DNA of 6,264 nucleotides from Pseudomonadota bacterium (GTDB lineage Bacteria; Pseudomonadota; Alphaproteobacteria; Rhizobiales; Xanthobacteraceae), in NCBI GenBank assembly GCA_023431725.1, contig JAEYVN010000444.1, positions 1 to 6,264 of the forward strand, given 5' to 3'. This document shows, in pieces, positions 5,780 through 6,264 of the stretch; position 1 is the first letter of the stretch; each line of letters opens with the position of its first letter. The notes beneath the pieces were generated by a model. It searched no databases. It was not told the DNA's origin and saw only the letters and a program-made list of their open reading frames with translations. Both the position numbers and the translations under genes were made by a program.

Positions 5780-6264
5780 GTGAAACCGGCGCCATTTGCG
5801 TATGCGAAGGCGCGTTCCGTCGAGGACGCGGTCAAGTTGTTGGGCGAGCACGAGGACGCCAAGCTGCTCGCCGGTGGGCAAAGCCTGATGGCGACGCTCA
5901 ACATGCGCCTGTCAGCACCGACCATGCTGATCGATCTCAATGGTATCTCCGGTCTCGATCGCGTCGGCGTGAAAGACGGCATGGTAGAAATCGGCGCGCT
6001 GGCGCGGCATTCCGCGGTGATGGCCTCCGACACCATCGCCCAGCATGCGCCGCTGATCGCGATGGCCATGCCGTATATCGCCCATCCCGCCATCCGCAAT
6101 CGCGGCACCTTCGGCGGCTCCGTCGCCTTCGCCGATCCGGCTGCCGAATTGCCGGCCTGCTTTCTCGCCCTCGGCGGCGAAGCGGAGATCACCGGCCCCG
6201 GCGGCAAGCGCCGCGTGCAGGCCGATGACTTTTTCAAAGGTCTTTACGAAACTGCCCTTGGCCA
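5780..6264 (+). CDS. Molybdenum hydroxylase medium subunit, FAD-binding (CoxM/CutM type), partial
   Basis: The first 161 residues are visible from a GTG start, and the frame runs off the window. This is the FAD_binding_5 (PCMH-type) domain of xanthine dehydrogenase / carbon monoxide dehydrogenase family enzymes. It shows the first FAD loop LLAGGQSLMATLNMRL (29-44), the IDLN strand (51-54), and the second FAD-contacting region HPAIRNRGTFGGS (102-114) followed by ADPAAELPA (118-126). The medium subunit passes electrons from the 2Fe-2S small subunit to FAD in a cytoplasmic heterotrimer whose large subunit holds the Mo-cofactor. Those partner genes should lie just to the right if the usual clustering holds. 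The substrate (CO, a purine, nicotinate, an aldehyde or other) is set by the large subunit and cannot be judged here; true CO dehydrogenase should not be assumed. A candidate promoter and strong SD precede it. Confidence 0.93.
   Translation, partial: MKPAPFAYAKARSVEDAVKLLGEHEDAKLLAGGQSLMATLNMRLSAPTMLIDLNGISGLDRVGVKDGMVEIGALARHSAVMASDTIAQHAPLIAMAMPYIAHPAIRNRGTFGGSVAFADPAAELPACFLALGGEAEITGPGGKRRVQADDFFKGLYETALG

Noticed and set aside
5776..6228. ATG-started open frame overlapping the CoxM-type gene
   Set aside because: It is in another frame, is Arg-rich and lacks domains. The GTG at 5780 opens the frame with clear FAD-binding motifs.

Overview
The window is high-GC chromosomal DNA of alphaproteobacterial character. 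The best guess is order Hyphomicrobiales, in the Bradyrhizobium / Rhodopseudomonas / Afipia neighbourhood. This rests on GC-ending codons, on a long palindromic repeat at 5612-5691 of the kind scattered through those genomes, on a second short intergenic palindrome at 4428-4447, and on the gene families present. The genus call is an inference. There are seven protein-coding genes, two of them cut by the window edges. I see no RNA gene, insertion sequence, phage gene or CRISPR array, and no gene-free stretch reaches 300 bases.

Layout. On the minus strand (1-1507) two alpha/beta-hydrolases form a likely two-gene operon: a membrane-anchored Bem46/ABHD13-type hydrolase, then, 36 bases downstream, a hydrolase with a Tat-like export signal whose C-terminus lies outside the window. 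An 86-base divergent spacer carrying an inverted repeat separates them from a plus-strand cluster. That cluster holds an MgtC/SapB-family membrane protein, a 12-helix MFS transporter starting 9 bases after it, and a D-isomer 2-hydroxyacid dehydrogenase whose start codon lies in a perfect 17-bp tandem duplication just after the transporter stop. After a 100-base spacer comes a ROK-type (ASKHA-fold) sugar-kinase-like gene. A 199-base spacer holds the long palindrome and a candidate promoter. The window ends inside the FAD-binding medium subunit (CoxM/CutM type) of a molybdenum hydroxylase; the small and large subunits would be expected nearby, outside the window.

How the genes may work together. 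Transporter and dehydrogenase look co-transcribed and possibly translationally coupled, which suggests uptake or efflux of a small organic acid plus its NAD(P)H-dependent interconversion. The kinase and the CoxM-type gene have their own strong ribosome-binding sites and may be separate units.

The most striking item is the kinase-like protein. Its motif order is ADENOSINE, CONNECT2, PHOSPHATE1, CONNECT1, PHOSPHATE2, a circular permutation of the normal ROK order, with the usual ROK zinc-binding cysteine cluster absent. The second item is the long palindrome. Four of the five differences between its two arms form two compensatory pairs that keep each arm's own hairpin perfect.
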